DNA of 64,000 nt from Orthonyx spaldingii. Its lineage: Eukaryota; Chordata; Aves; Passeriformes; Orthonychidae. The notes below the pieces were generated by a model. It was given only the letters and a program-made list of their open reading frames with translations. It did no database searches and was not told where the DNA came from. Numbering within the stretch: the first letter of the stretch is position 1; every line of letters starts with the position of its first letter. A program made the position numbers and the translations under genes. The stretch covers positions 1,666,522 through 1,730,521 of the forward strand of contig VZTJ01002466.1 in assembly GCA_013397795.1 (NCBI GenBank), given 5' to 3'. This document shows, piece by piece, positions 24,386-37,900 of this stretch.

Positions 24386-27300
24386 GAATGGATGTGTGTG
24401 GGATCCAGAGCGGGTGCTGTGCCTCAGCCTCGGCAAACCTCCCTGCCTGTCACCTGCAGAGCCGCTGGCTGTAGCTGCTGCACGGCAAGGGCAAGGGGCT
24501 CTGCTGGAGAGCTCAGGTGACAGACGCACACCTGAACAGGCAGCCTCTTGTGCCCCACAGCTGGCACAGGACGCCCACGGTGCGTGTCGAGCACCCTGTG
24601 TCTTAAAGGCATGAGCAAGTTCTGGCCAGCCAGGGTGCTTTTGGCTTTCCCTCACAAAGCCTCCCAGATCACCTCTGCCCGAAAAGGTGGTGACCCCTCT
24701 GGCTGCAGCCCCTTGGCCCCTCAGGGCAGCCTCCCTGGTCCCACAATGTCACTGTCAGGCTGACATCCATGTCCCTGGAGGAGACCACCCAGCCGTGGTC
24801 AGCAGCATATCGCCTGTGGGCAGCAGGTTACCATCACGTACCTGCCTTGCCTGGTGTCCATGGGTTTTGTCTGGTTTTGGTGGGCTTTTGCCTGGCTTCA
24901 GTGACATTTTGTCGGGTTTCAATGTGGTTTTGACCAGTTTCTTGTCAAGAGGGCATGGGCTGGTTAAGGCAAGGACTTATTAATTAATTTATTTATTTAC
25001 CATAGGGAAAGAAACAAGAGAGCTGAAATGATAGTTTAGCATTAGGGTAGCTCTTGCAGGCCCCTCGTACAAAGGACATGAAAACTGAAATGTAGCACTG
25101 CGTTTATTTCATGTACCAAAGGGAGGGGAAAACAATATATTTCTTTACCTTCATTGTGAATCAGCGGTCTAGGATAAAGCAACTCCACTGTGAATAATGT
25201 GTCTTGACATCTTTCACATGCTCATCTGACAAAGTTAAGCTCAGTACAGCTGTACTTACATCTTACTGAAAATCAATCAGCAGGTCGGCTCCTATTAAGA
25301 CAAAGTTACTGATATTACAAAGAGATATAAATATTGAGGGTGCTGCTGCAGAAAGCAGCATCTTTTTCAGAAGAGAAATAGTGATCCAAGCTAGAAATAG
25401 ACTCAAATCTTAGTCTACAAGAGTAAGGTGGTAATGGGAGCCTCTCTCTACATAAAACATCTTGGGGTTTTGACAAAGGGACAGTGTAATAGCTAAATCT
25501 GCTTGCTTACCTTTCTGTGTATGCCCTTTTCAGATCAGAGGGACTCCACATCTCCTTCACAATAGTATTCTGTTCAAGAATTTCAAAATAGGATATAGGC
25601 TGCGTGGGGTTTCTCTAAATACAGAAAAATAGGTTAGGACGCTTGCTTCTAAGCAAAAGGTAGCCATCAGATTTACAATAGCTGCAAACAGGCTAACATG
25701 GCCTGGCCTTTGTGCTTTGTCCAGAAACTCTTGCCAGCTGCTCAGGTGCTTGGTTTCGTAATGCTTGTTGCATAAAACGCTGGCCACAGTGTCAGCTTTC
25801 TTTGTGTTCCTAAGTCTTTCCTACCAGTTGACCAAGCTTTGGCTCCTGTGCTCTCTGTAGGTATTAGTGGTTCTCCCAAAGACTGAGTTGCAGCATACAT
25901 TATCCTACTAAGAGCTCTCCTTGTGCTTGTTCCCCTTCAGTATACGATGGCATATCCCTGTTTCACAAAACCTCTGTGAGCAGAAGCCCTCCCCAAACCG
26001 TGAGCCTGGTGGGTTGCTTCTGTTGAAAGGAGATTGTTGGCTGCCAGCACAGACACAGGATCACCTTATTCTGCATTAATAAGTTAGTGGAGCTGCAGCA
26101 ATTATGGATACATGTGGTCGTAATGTGTCACAAACACATGGTAAAAACTCAGCAGCATGAAATGTATTTGCTGATATCTACTGCACAGTTACACAGTTAG
26201 GTCTCTGAGTGTACAGCCTGACTTTTGCTTTTTTTTCATGAAAGCAGATTTATTTAGTAAAATGTACAAATAAAGAGGTTTATCCTCAAAACAATCAACA
26301 TGAAATGGGACATTGTTTCTTTATTCATTATTTCAGCTGGTGGTCAGCCCAGAAAGCTCTCTAGACTGTATTTGTTCCACATTTATTTTAGCTGTCCTCT
26401 TTTTGTTTTCTTTCCTTTCACTGTGTCTGTTTTTTTGTGGGGTGGTTTTATGACATGCCACGTGCATGTTCCAGCAGTGAGAACCTGCACTAGCTACAAC
26501 AAATGGAGATTTCACAATATAAAGTGTGTAGAGGCAGTTCTGGTTGCGTTGTCAATGTCAGTCTGTAGCAAAGACACTGGAAATTGTGAGCAGAGAGCTA
26601 ACAGGAAAGAATGGATCTAAATAATGGATAGATGAGTGTACCATGTTAAGTGGCATCCCCTGGACAAGCAGGTAGGTTGTTAAAAGGATAATGAGATTAT
26701 AACCTTTAGCAAGCACCAGAAGTGGTATCTGGAGAGGGGATTAATAGCTTGAGTGTAGAACAACTACAGCAGTAAAATAGTTAGCTAACTTTTATAGTTC
26801 CTGTAAATATTAGGCATGTCCTCACAAATAACCAAGTGTTGAACTGTGCTGCTGTGGACACATCCTATATCCTGAGCAAATGTGCCCTGGCAGCAAGGGA
26901 TGCATCTCAGCTCAGAAGAGGCAGGATAATATTTGCACAGGCACATATCTGATTTTCAAGGGTCCTATCACCACCATCACAATTCCAGAAAATTTGGGAC
27001 TTCATAGGCCCTGTTTTTATCTTAGAGTTTTCCAGTCAATATAATTCTTAATCTTGATTTTGTGTAATTATTTTTTAAAACTACAACTGTCCAGGTGAAA
27101 CTACCGTTACCATGTAATTTGCTAATGCCAGGGCATGACTACCTCAAGGTAGAAACATTCCATGTCTACAAGAAGGATCTCAAACCACTCCTGAACAGCT
27201 GAGGGAAATGGGGAGGTTATGTGGCTTGCCCAACATCACACAGTAAGCTGAACCAGAGGCAAAAGAGGGAAACCCCAGTCCTTTATCCCTGGGAGTTATG

Positions 27301-30300
27301 TGCAAATCTGAAGATCCCCACACCATTCCTGTGCCTGTGATTACAGGCAAATCAGAAACAAAACCCTAGCCTGCTTCGGGTGACTGTAGTATTTTACTGC
27401 TGGCAGGGAAACTCTCACTTTTAGGCAGTGGACCTGAAGCTTGATGGTGTTTTACTAAATGAGTATTTCAAATATCAGTATCTTAACTTGGTGGTGGCTG
27501 CTGCCTGTGGCACTTCAAGAGACAGCACACTTCTGATGGATTCCTCTACTCCCTCAAGGAAACCACTTCCTCAGCATAAAGTGATAGGCAAATAAAAAGA
27601 TTACAAATAATCAGCCTGCTCAGTCCTCAGTGTGCACCATTAATCCCTCAGCCATAGCTGTGCTCCCTCCAGGAGCTGGTGGGGTCTGGTGGGCTCCCTG
27701 CAGGTGCCAGGGGAAGCATTCCTTAGGGCTTGCTGTGACTCAGCAGCTCTGCCACACCTCGGAGAACAAACTCGTCTTCCCAAGCAGTGGCACAGCCTGC
27801 CGAGCCAGCTTGTCCTGTGCCTCTGCAAGTGCTGGATGTGACAGCAGAGGAGGGCAGGCAGGACTGTGGCCTTTCAGCAGCATTTCACCATTAGCTGCTG
27901 CTGCTCTTATGTAGCCATAATGTCAGACCATGAGCACGTGAGATGTTTTTCTGCTTCAGCTCTGCCAAGACAACCATAGTCGTGTCGCTACCAACATGTT
28001 GTCTTCCCTTTGTCCCGCTAGGGCAGCTGAGGGCCCCTATGAAGGGTTATTTGTTTCCAGTTTACCCAGCTTGCAGACTTGGGTTTCCCACAGGCACAGG
28101 GAAGCACCAGTGCCTGCAAGGCAGTGGGAGCACCTGCACACAGGTCTGGAGCTGAACCTCCCCACTGGTGGTATCTGGCTGTTCAATCAACTCAGGCATA
28201 AAATGAAGTCATAGCCTAACCTCTTTTAATCTGGTTGAGGTTCACTCTTCTGAGCACTGACAAGTTGCACGTAGGAAACAGACACAGAAAAACTGGGACA
28301 ATTGGGTGCCTTACACCAGAGTCCCCATCTCTGTTAACACTGAATGAATATTTGTAGAGTAAGGTCAGCCAAGATGAAAACACCTCTGGTTTAAACATAG
28401 CCCTTCCAAAATCCATTGTTCCTCTTATAGTTCAGGAGAGAATAAAGCCTATTAAAGAATTTTAATGATTTAATGTTTAACCCAACATCTTATTAAAATT
28501 GCGAAAACTAAGTAGCTTTAAGAAGAAAGAAGGAGCTTTTCTGAACAATAACTTCATGGTTATGCTCCTGAGGGTGAACATGGATGTTTGACTGCACCAG
28601 ACCCACAAGTTAATCCATTTAGTTGAAACAAAATGTTCAAGTTCAGTTTTCTAATCTCATTTCAAGCATTGATCCTATTAGCATTTCTAAGGCAGAGCTG
28701 CTGGGGAGGAGGAAAAGACCTCCATACCATGCTTGTGGACCTGCTGGAAAGAACATAACATGGAGAGAAGTTTTGGCACCAACCCATTTTGTTTTCACTT
28801 GAGTGCTTTGGCCATCCCCCTTCTATCTCAGTGGGAGGGCTTATACCAATATTGGTCATCCTTTGCTCCCACCTGCCCAGCACCAGCAATCGTGTCACAT
28901 CACCTGGGAGCAAAAAGCAGGCAGAACTTCTTCGCTTTGCTGACCTGCCAGCAAAGTGCACAGTGTGGGCCCAGCATGCAGGTGTGAGAGCCTGCTGAGT
29001 GGCCACACAGAAAAGCTGTCCTGACTAACCAACCCCATCCCTCTTGGGGTGGAGCCTCTCTTTCTTCCTGAGAGGATGCTAGAGGCTGGCATGATGTGCC
29101 AGCACTATGGGCAAAGCACTGATTTCTCCCCATCCATTTTCTAAAAGAGCAGAGGAAACAGTGATGTACTGGTGAGGGCATGGTCAAAAGGTAATTATTA
29201 CATGGGAAAATGGGTGCAAAAATGGAAGCCTAATGGTCCTAAACCTTAGGTCCTGGTGCTACCACTGTCCCCATATAAATGCAGGGTGGTTTCCCTTGAG
29301 CCTTTGGGTTATCTTGTGCAGATAAAAAGGTTGGAGGCTTGCAGTTCATCTCCCAGCCAAACATAACACTTAGGAATCATGGGGAACAGGGGAAAACCTG
29401 GTTACATCAATTATTAACATCAGAAGCAAATTATGCTCTAGTAATAAAACAGTGTACTGGAAGCAGAAGAAATAATGTACTTTTCAACAAGCATCTGAGG
29501 CTAAACCCCAAGTCTAGGGATAAAGGTGAGCAGAACTTAATTTAATGTCCAGTAAACAAAACACACTTGCGGCACCCGGTGCAGGTACAGAGAAGTTGCC
29601 TTCGATGACTGGTATACAGCACTGTTCATCCTTCTCTGGTCCTAACTGACCTGACCGGAGCCTGGCAGCACATTCCCACCCCAGGAGAGCTTGTAATCTG
29701 GTCATAGGTACATTTGAGAGGTGCAGGTTCAAATTCCCATGGCAAAAGAAGGGAATGGGAACTACACCACAGTCTCATTAAGACTGTTGTATAAAAGGAG
29801 CATCCATCTCCATTTCTTTTCCCTCTGGCTGTGCTTCAAAAGAAAACATACCCAAGGACTCTTGAGTTGTGAAGAGTCCAGTATCCTGGAAGCAGGCCTA
29901 GGATTTGGGATGCTGACCAAGCTGAGCTCCTGGGGACTCAGGCCGAATAATACAGAGCTTCTACACCATGATTCAGATATCACCTGTTTGGCCCTCTCAG
30001 TGGCCTCCCAAGGATTTTTGATACCGTAAAGCTTACAGAACAGCCGAGCAGAAGGATTGCAGGATTGCAATTTTAGACTGCAGTGTCTTAATCCCATTTC
30101 AAGCAGTTAAACACTTTTGATATAGATACTAATATGACAGAGGAGAAAAGAGAGAAGAAAAGCTGCTAGACAAGTGGTTGAATACAGATCCCAGGAGAGA
30201 GAGTGCTCATTTTTCTTTAGCTTCATTAGATGTGCCCTGAGTACTGGTTTTGTTATGTAGTTACCTATTAAAAAAAATGTAACACTGTTCAGCAGCAGCG

Positions 30301-30329
30301 CTAATTACCACCACAACCACATGACCACT
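24386..30329. other. Intergenic stretch, no gene recognised
   Basis: Mixed-composition intergenic DNA between the PPP6R3 promoter and LRP5. ORFs are short, overlap on both strands and resemble no protein I know. Moderately GC-rich parts lie at 24,400-24,960 and 27,600-28,160. A short (TTAA/TTTA)n patch lies at 24,979-25,000. Confidence 0.6.
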
Positions 30330-30460
30330 CTGCTCTAATGATAGTCCTAAACCCATGTTATCTTTTAATAGCTAAGCTGATTAAACTAGCACAGAGGAAA
30401 AACAAGTTAGAGAAATTGCCTTCATGGTACTTCTCCTAGGAAAATTAAGGTGCTTTTCAA
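30330..30460. repeat. Unidentified dispersed repeat, copy A
   Basis: The core at 30,371-30,458 (AGCTAAGCTGATTAAACTAG ... GGAAAATTAAGGTGCTTTTC) aligns by eye to 30,898-30,981, with about three quarters of bases shared. Similarity weakens upstream to about 30,330 and stops after 30,460. Confidence 0.65.
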
Positions 30461-30867
30461 GTGTGCAAAGTGCATATATTGTGTCATTTCCCAACCAGCT
30501 ATGATACAGCTGCCTAGTAACTACTGAGTTTCTGTGAAATGGTAGCAGGGGACTGAAAGAGATGATAGAAACAGGCTGGATTACCCAGGCAAACTTGTGA
30601 ACACAGTCATCTAATCAGGTGCATGTTCTAAGCAGCAGTCGCAGGTTATTTTTGCCTTAAGCTTTTCCTTTCTCTTCTCTTTCTTCCTCTTCAACTCCAC
30701 CACAGAAAAGGCTGTGTCATTCCCCCAAACTGGTCAAGATGAAAACTTATACATAGTTCAAGTACTGCAGCCTTGAAATAGAGAGCCAAACTCTGGTTTT
30801 AACCCATTGTTCCACTGGGTAGGAAGGAACAAAGGAAGATGTTTCCCTGTCTCAGTGCCGGAAAGGA

Positions 30868-31235
30868 CCCCTATGATCAGCTGACCCATCTTTTGAGAAC
30901 TAAGATGACTAAATGCGCAAAGAAAAAACAAGGTGGAGAAATTACCTTCACAGTACTTCCAGGAAAATTAAGTTGCTTTCTTTATCTCAGCCCCATTCTC
31001 TTCCTGTCTGTCCTGACCTGCTGCCTTCATGGTATGGAACATGTATGCAAAGATGAGGAGGACCTGTCAAAGGGATTAGGCTCCTAAAAAGTCCAAGTGA
31101 CTGCAATTAACTCTGAAGGTAGTTCCCATCTCTACGATAGGAAATGCCTTGCAGAGACCTCATGACCCACTTGGCAATGCTATTTAACCCTTTCTAAATT
31201 AGCAAAGTGGCACAGGCACACTAAGAATGCCATAT
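30868..31235. repeat. Unidentified dispersed repeat, copy B (longest)
   Basis: The left part matches copy A. The middle and right parts (from about 30,975) match copy C, including TCTGTCCTGACCT, GATTAGGCTCCTAAAAAGTC, TGCAATTAACT, TGCCTTGCAGAGACCTCATG and GGCACACTAAG. Copy B therefore looks like the most complete copy. The family is not one I recognise. Confidence 0.65.
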
Positions 31236-31939
31236 CCAGGCTGAACAGAACTTGAGCTAACCTTAGGATGGATTAAGACAGATGCCAGAATGCAAAGGGT
31301 AGTTCTCCAGCTCCCGCTCGAGAACAAGTATCTCCAAACTCAACTGATCTCTCTAAGGACTTGACTGTAGCAAATGTATAACACTCCCTCCATCCCCCTC
31401 CAAGTCTGGTTTTGAGGTAGCTGATTTAATCCCTCATGTTTGAGGATTCCAACTGACAGCTTCTTTCCAAAGAGTAATTTCACTGTTGGTGTGAAAGAAA
31501 TAGGTCATCAATGAATAAGTTTTTAAACTGTGCTTGGACCATCACACACCAGAGAGCTATGAAGAGTGCCTGTTAACTGTTCCTTGATACTCCCAAACAA
31601 ACAAACCCTCCATCCATGTGTTTTCTGCTGCATTTAAAATATTTCAGAAGTTTCTCATTAAGGCTTTTAAAAAAATCGATGAAAGTTAAGAAATATTCTG
31701 TTTTCTGAACAAATTATACAAAGCAAAAAGAATCCATTGGTTTTCCCTACCTGAAAGATCATTTGTGTTACAGTGAGTCCAATAGCTTTCATGCTTTGGG
31801 GATAATGTAGTGTCAGGAGTGATTGTTATGTGCTGGGGCTGCTTTTATGTCTATCAGAATTTGTCCTCAAATTAATTTTTTTCTGAATAAATGAGAGACT
31901 ATAATTACTGAATGACTCTACCCTGACCTGGCTAGAGAA

Positions 31940-32155
31940 ACCCACCTAATTTCTTTTATCTCCTCACCCCATCTGTCCTGACCTTGCCCCCGTATCACGT
32001 GATTAGGTTCCTGAAAAGTGTAGGTGATCTCAATTAACTGTTCGTGTAATTTCAACATCTGAGGTAGGGAATGTCTTGCAGAGACCACCTGACCTGCTTC
32101 AGTCATGCTATGTAAACTTTTCATGTTAAGAGAGGCACGAGCACACTGAGGACCA
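31940..32155. repeat. Unidentified dispersed repeat, copy C
   Basis: Collinear with the right part of copy B: TCTGTCCTGACCT, GATTAGGTTCCTGAAAAGTG, TCAATTAACTG, TGTCTTGCAGAGACCACCTG and GAGCACACTGAGGA occur in the same order and spacing within small indels. Confidence 0.65.
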
Positions 32156-33277
32156 CAACCTCAGAAGTATTTGCAAGTGTCTGTCTTCCAGGGACTCACA
32201 AAGGCATCAAGAGGAGTTAGTACTTAGCCTTGAGAGTCCAGGCCTAAATAACGTGCATAAGGCTGCTGAGAAAAACCTGGAACATCTGTCCAATCCTTGC
32301 GCATGGGTAATAAGAGAAATTTGGCTTTTAATGGCTGTTTTTCATTCAATTTTTTCTTTTTCATTAGCTCCTCCTCGTATGTGATTGTATATACTTTTAT
32401 GCAGGTAAAAATATATTTTTTAATTAGTCTTACAGCTGTATATGGTGTGTTAGAAGAGCTGTGTATATACTTGGAGGATTTCTGTCAGGCTTCTAAGGCT
32501 CATTCCTTGCTGTATCACTTAGCTTTGTTTGTGCATTGATGTAGTGTCGATTTTCAAATCGCCCCCCGAGGCAGAAATAGGTGACCTACTTTTCAGCCCT
32601 GGACATCTGCTAATGTAGCCGTCCCTCCCTCTGTCCTTTAACCCCTTCTTTCCTCCTTCCCTCCCTGCAGAGCAAATGGTGTCTCCCAGCCCTTCCAGCG
32701 ACCTGTGGCTGCCCTGCAGACTCCTTTAGGACCGTGGGCACCGCTCTGCAGCAACACACAGATAATCTAAGAGGCAGTGCTGAAGCAGGACTGCACACAC
32801 GACATCAAAGAGAGTTGTAGTTCTACCTCCGTACTACAGAATGTCATCTCAATAGCATCCCAAAAGCCATCCAGGCCCAGGTACCAGCTGAAAAGTCCCG
32901 GGACACCTCACCACCTTCTCACAGCCACCTAACCACTTCAGGGCTGACCAAAAGTTAAAGCATGTTATGGTCTCTCCATTCAGAATTTTCCCTTTCACAG
33001 TGCTTCCTCCCAGAGGCCTCCTCTGTTATCACTGCTCTTATGAAGCAGATATTGAGCGTTGCCTTGTAATCTGCTTCAACAGCAGTTTGTACTGTCCTGG
33101 CTAGAGCCCTTCTTGCCCTGTGTTAGGAACTTCCAGCTGGAGTGTTTGCTTGCACTGTGGCTTTTCCAGGCAGTGCCAATGGCATGCTTTGGCTCTGGAT
33201 GGGAGGCAGTAATCTGCAAGGTTGTCCAGGCTCCGGCCTTGCTGGCCCACAGCATTTGCAGATTTGCAGGTCAATAG

Positions 33278-34957
33278 TGACAAAGGATGTGAAAAGGATT
33301 GTGCTACTTAATGCCTTCTTTGCCTCGGTTTTTAATAATAAGACTGGTTGTTCTCCAGGTACCCAGCCCTCTGAGCTGGAAGACAGAGACAGGGAGTAGA
33401 ATGAAGCCCCCAAAATCCAGGAGGAAATGGTCAGTGACCAGCTACACATTCAGACACACAAAAGTCTGTAGGCCCCGACAGGATCCACCCAAGGGCACTG
33501 AGGGAACTGGTGGAGGAGTTTGCCAAGCCACTTCCAATCCTTTGTCAGCTGTCCTGATGAACCAGGAATGTCCCAGCTGACTGAAGTCAGCAAATGTGAT
33601 GTTCATCTACAGGAAGGGTCCAAAGGAGGATCCAGGGAACTACAGACCTGTCAGCCTGGCCTCACTGCCAGGGAAGGGCACGGAGCAGATCATCCTGAGT
33701 GCCAGCATGTGGCACACACAGGACAACCAGGGGATCAGGCCCAGCCAGGATGGGTTTGTGAAAGGCAGCTGCTGCTTGACCAACCTGATCTCCTTCTGTG
33801 ACAAGGTGATCTGTTCAGTGGAGGAGGGAAAGGCTGTGGATGTATCTACACAGACTTTAATAAAGCCTTTGACAGTGTTTCCCACAGGACTGTCCTGGAG
33901 AAGCTGCCTGCTTGTGGCTTGGATGTGTGCACTCTTTGCTCAGTAGAAAGTTTGCTGCATGTGGGGCCCAGAGATGGTGGTGACTGGAATTAAATCCAGC
34001 TGGTGGCCATTCACAGGTGATGTTCTCCAAGGCTCAGTGTTGGGGCCAGTCCTGTTTAGTATCTTTATCAATGACCTGGATGAGGGGATTGAGTACCCTC
34101 AGTCAGTCCACAGATCACACGAAGCTGGGTGAGAGCACTGATCTCTGGAGGGCAGGAAGGCTCTGCAGAGGGATCTGGGCAGGCTGCATCAATGGGACAA
34201 AGCCAACACTATGAGGCTCAAGGTGAAGTGCCAGGCGCCCTTGGGTGACAACAAACCCATGTAATGCTGCAGGCTGGGGGAAAGGGCTGAAAAGCTGTCA
34301 GGTAGAAAAGCACCTGGGGGTGCTGGTTGACAGCAGCTGAACATGAGCCAGCAGTGCCCAAGTGGCCAAGAAGGCCAAGGGCATCCCGGCCATCAGAAAT
34401 AGCATGGCCAGCAGGACTAGGGGAAGGATCTGTACTCAGCACTGGTGAGGTGACACCTTGAATCCTGAGTTCAGTTCTGGGCCCCTCACTCCAAGAAAGA
34501 CATTGAGGTGCTGGAGTGGGTCCAGAGAAAAGCAACAAAGCTGGAGAAGGGTCTGGAATACAAGTCTTATGAGGAGCAGCTGAGGGGGATGGAGTTGTTC
34601 AGCCTGGAGAAAAGGAGGCTCAGGGGGATCCTATCAGTCTAGAGAGGTTGTCACAAGGTGGGAGTTGATGTCTTTTCCCAAGTAACAAGTGACAGGACGA
34701 GAGGAAATTGCTTCAAGTTGCAACAGGGAAGGTTTAGACTGAATGTTGGGAAAAATTTCTTCACTGAAAGGGTTGTCAGGCATTGGGAACAAGCTGCCCC
34801 GGCAAGTGCTGGAATCACCATCCCTGGAAGTGGTCAGAAGGCATGTGGATGCAGCAATTTGGGATCAAGTTCAGTGGTGAACATGGTGGTTCTATGCTAA
34901 TGGTCAGAGTCTATTATCTTGTAGGTCATTTCCAACCTTAATTATTCTATGATTCTA
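33278..34957 (+). mobile_element. CR1 LINE, about 1.7 kb, degraded reverse-transcriptase region to 3' end
   Basis: Sense-strand CR1. Reverse-transcriptase remnants appear in order but in shifting frames: KGPKEDPGNYRPVSLASLPG near 33,615; GIRPSQDGFVKGSCCLTNLI near 33,735; QGSVLGPVL-like DNA near 34,030; and the catalytic box region near 34,110. Instead of the family's FADD-type box the frame reads STDHTKLG, so the second catalytic aspartate is lost. The 3' part includes GLFSQVTSDRTRG-type and NFFTERVV phrases (34,660-34,770). The element ends ATTATTCTATGATTCTAAGA at about 34,957. Stops and frameshifts make it a dead copy, truncated before the full N-terminus. Confidence 0.93.
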
Positions 34958-37900
34958 AGAGTGCAGTGCTGCCAGGTGATTTTTGTATGGTGGCCAAGAG
35001 CAGACTCTAACCTGTGGTACCCAGGATTTTGTACTGGTTTTGCAATGCAAATTCATTTCCAGTTTGGTTAGTTTATGCATTGGCTTTATTGGCTATACGT
35101 GCCTCCCTTCTGACAAACAGCAGGTGGCATGTTTTGATCAAGAATATAATTGCTCTGTCTCAGACTCTGGGGGAGCAGGAGAAAATGCACGGTGATTGGG
35201 AAAAAATAATGCAGTAGAGATGCCCTTTCACTAATTTTTCGTCTTAACTTCAAGCTGCCACCAAAAAGATCCTTTCTTCTGGGGCAGTCCTACCTCTTCT
35301 TGCTAGTGATGGTCCAGCAGGAGGGAAAGTGTAGTGTTTCCCTTTTCAGCAGCCCAGATGAAGGTGCTCAGGCCTGTGGGAGGGACTGAGAACATACTAT
35401 GCCCGTGCTGTTGCCGTGACACGCTGCTGTTGCATTTTAGACATTTGGTGGAGTTCCATGGTGAAAGCCCACACAATGTACAGAAGGAATTAACAACAGG
35501 GGCCAGGAGCAGACACTGAGCTCTAACTACTTACATGTTCTCATTTAGGTCATCAGTTGCTGCACTCCCATATGCCTCATGTACAGGGTGTGAGTTCACA
35601 GACATGTCAAACTTCTGATTTCCCATGCAAGGAGGAGGTGGTCTTCAGGTATTTCATCAACTACAAAAAGAAGGGCCACCCTAAAGCAAATCTCTGCCCT
35701 CTGGACAGGAAAAGCAAAGCAGTTCTAGAAATTTGATCTCCTTCTTGTTGAAGTAAACTCTGGACTTCTGCAACTGATAAACAGCACAGTTTGGAGCAGG
35801 CTTTGCTTGGACAGATTATTTGCAAGCGCCCAGCCCTGAGTCTGGCTCTTTCCAGCTCTGCCAGCAGCTGCAGCAGCCTTGGGACCCTACAGAATCATAC
35901 TTGTGTCCCTGAGGCTTGATCTGCCCCATGAACAAAGCCTACACAAAGGGCAGGAGGCTCAGCACAGCCATTTAAGCCTGTGGCATGGAGCAAAGCTAAA
36001 AGAAGGGACAGTACAGAAATGATGGACAGGAGAATAAATGTACATTTTCTACATGGGAATCTGGCTTGACTTGGGATATATGCAGGGGTTGATTTCAATT
36101 CGACAGAGTAAAGGATAGTTAGCTAATTCCTCAGGATTCCCAAGCACATGTAGAAATTATAACTATATATCTAGAGAGACATAACATGCGTAACAATTTT
36201 ATATATATATAACTTCCAAAAAGGAGCAGTACAGAAGTGAGGGACAGGGAAGAAAATGTGTATATATATGTGTACAGACAGATAACTATCTATTTTCAAC
36301 ACCACCAAAACGATCAGTTGTCAGAACTTTTTAACACCAAGCCAGAGATGCATCATTGCTGGGTGTCCTTCTTTTTACAAGTAAACAGCAAACCACTGGC
36401 TCTTCCAGCCCAAAGGACCAGATTGTCTGTGGGCAGGTTGGGCACTGGCATATCTCTTGTTAGAGACAAGCAAAACAGTCTGCATGAGAGAAATTATTCC
36501 CACCTGCTGTCAAACAGCACTCAGTCAGCAAGCAGCAGTAGCTCCAAGTGTCTGCACTTTATGGTAGGCAAGAAGAAAGAGAAAAAGACAGACATGCTGA
36601 TGATTCCCTCTACTGCACTGCTTCCTCCTGGTGATGCTAAATCCTCTCTATGCCCTTGACACATGCAGGTGTCACTGCAAACAATTGCTAATAAGGACAT
36701 TCTCTCTTTTTTTGTTTTTTTTTTTCCCCCAAAAGATCATCTGTTCCCTCTGGGCATTTGCCTTTTCCAGATTCTCATCTCAGGATTTCCATACCTCCCA
36801 TGTTTCCCTCCAAAGAAGAAAATGAGGGGATAGATAAATAGATTAACTTGTTCTGAAAACCTGCATAAGTCTCCTGATATTAATGCTGAAATCAGGCACC
36901 AAACAAACTGTTGCCTAGCAGAGCTGTTGCCTCCACCAGCAAAAAAAAGGGGGTTGACTGTTAAAGATTTTCTAGGGCTGAGAAAAATTAGCAGTAGCAG
37001 CAAGTATTTCTTGCCATGTATTTCCATAGTAGGGCTTTATTATATAACAAAAATGTCACTCTCAGGAAGGCTACACCCACCATCAGTGTTTACTCTGTGA
37101 AATCGAATGCAGGGGTGGAGAGAGACTGGGTAATTCCCCCTTGAAAAAGAAAGCTCTGGAGCTGTGTTTCCTTTGGGAAATGACATTTGGCGAGCAACTC
37201 TTCGGAGCAGATGACTGTGCCACCTTGTGGCTTTGCTTAGTACTAAGCTCTGAAGTATTTATGTATATTTTAACATGGATGTCTCCCGATAAATGTCGGA
37301 TGTGGCCAGGAGGACTAGGGCAGTGAGTGTCCCCCTGTATTGGGCACTGGGGAGGCTGCATATAATTTGGCAGGTTCCAAAAACCAAAAGTGGTTGACAT
37401 AAAAATATGTGGGTAGAACATGCCACTCCAATAAAAAAACAAAAAAACAACACTAATCCACCTTTAAAAGATGTAATTCAAAGTGTTTGAAACAACCTCA
37501 AATGACACAGAACATATAAAGTGAAAATTCCTTTGAAAATGACTGTCATTATTGTTCTCTAGCCAAAGAAAAAAATAACCTTTTAGCAAAACTGAAAGAA
37601 AAGATACTGTTCTCTGACATCTGCCCCATCCCTCTTTTTTTTTTGTGAGCAAGCTGAAAAGCCATCCTATGCCTCTTTAGGCCTTTCTTCCCCGACCTTG
37701 ACTGCAGTCATGGCAATAAAATCCAGTCCTCTGCTGTAAGACTGAGAAGGTTTTGTCCCTACACCTGCTACTGTCTTTACAAGGCCTAACCTCTGAGAAA
37801 TACTTTTAGAACAAGACTGAAGACAGAATTCTAAATGTTTCCTTGTTGGCTGCATCTCTAGAAATCCAGCAGGATCTGGAAATAAACTAGACTTTTCAAG

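Noticed and set aside
24195..24614. 139-codon plus-strand ORF
   Set aside because: Overlaps the minus-strand CR1 and its upstream part, with no known protein match and no splice context.
36237..36659. 140-codon plus-strand ORF
   Set aside because: Intergenic, begins in a TA/TG microsatellite, with no recognisable domain or splice support.
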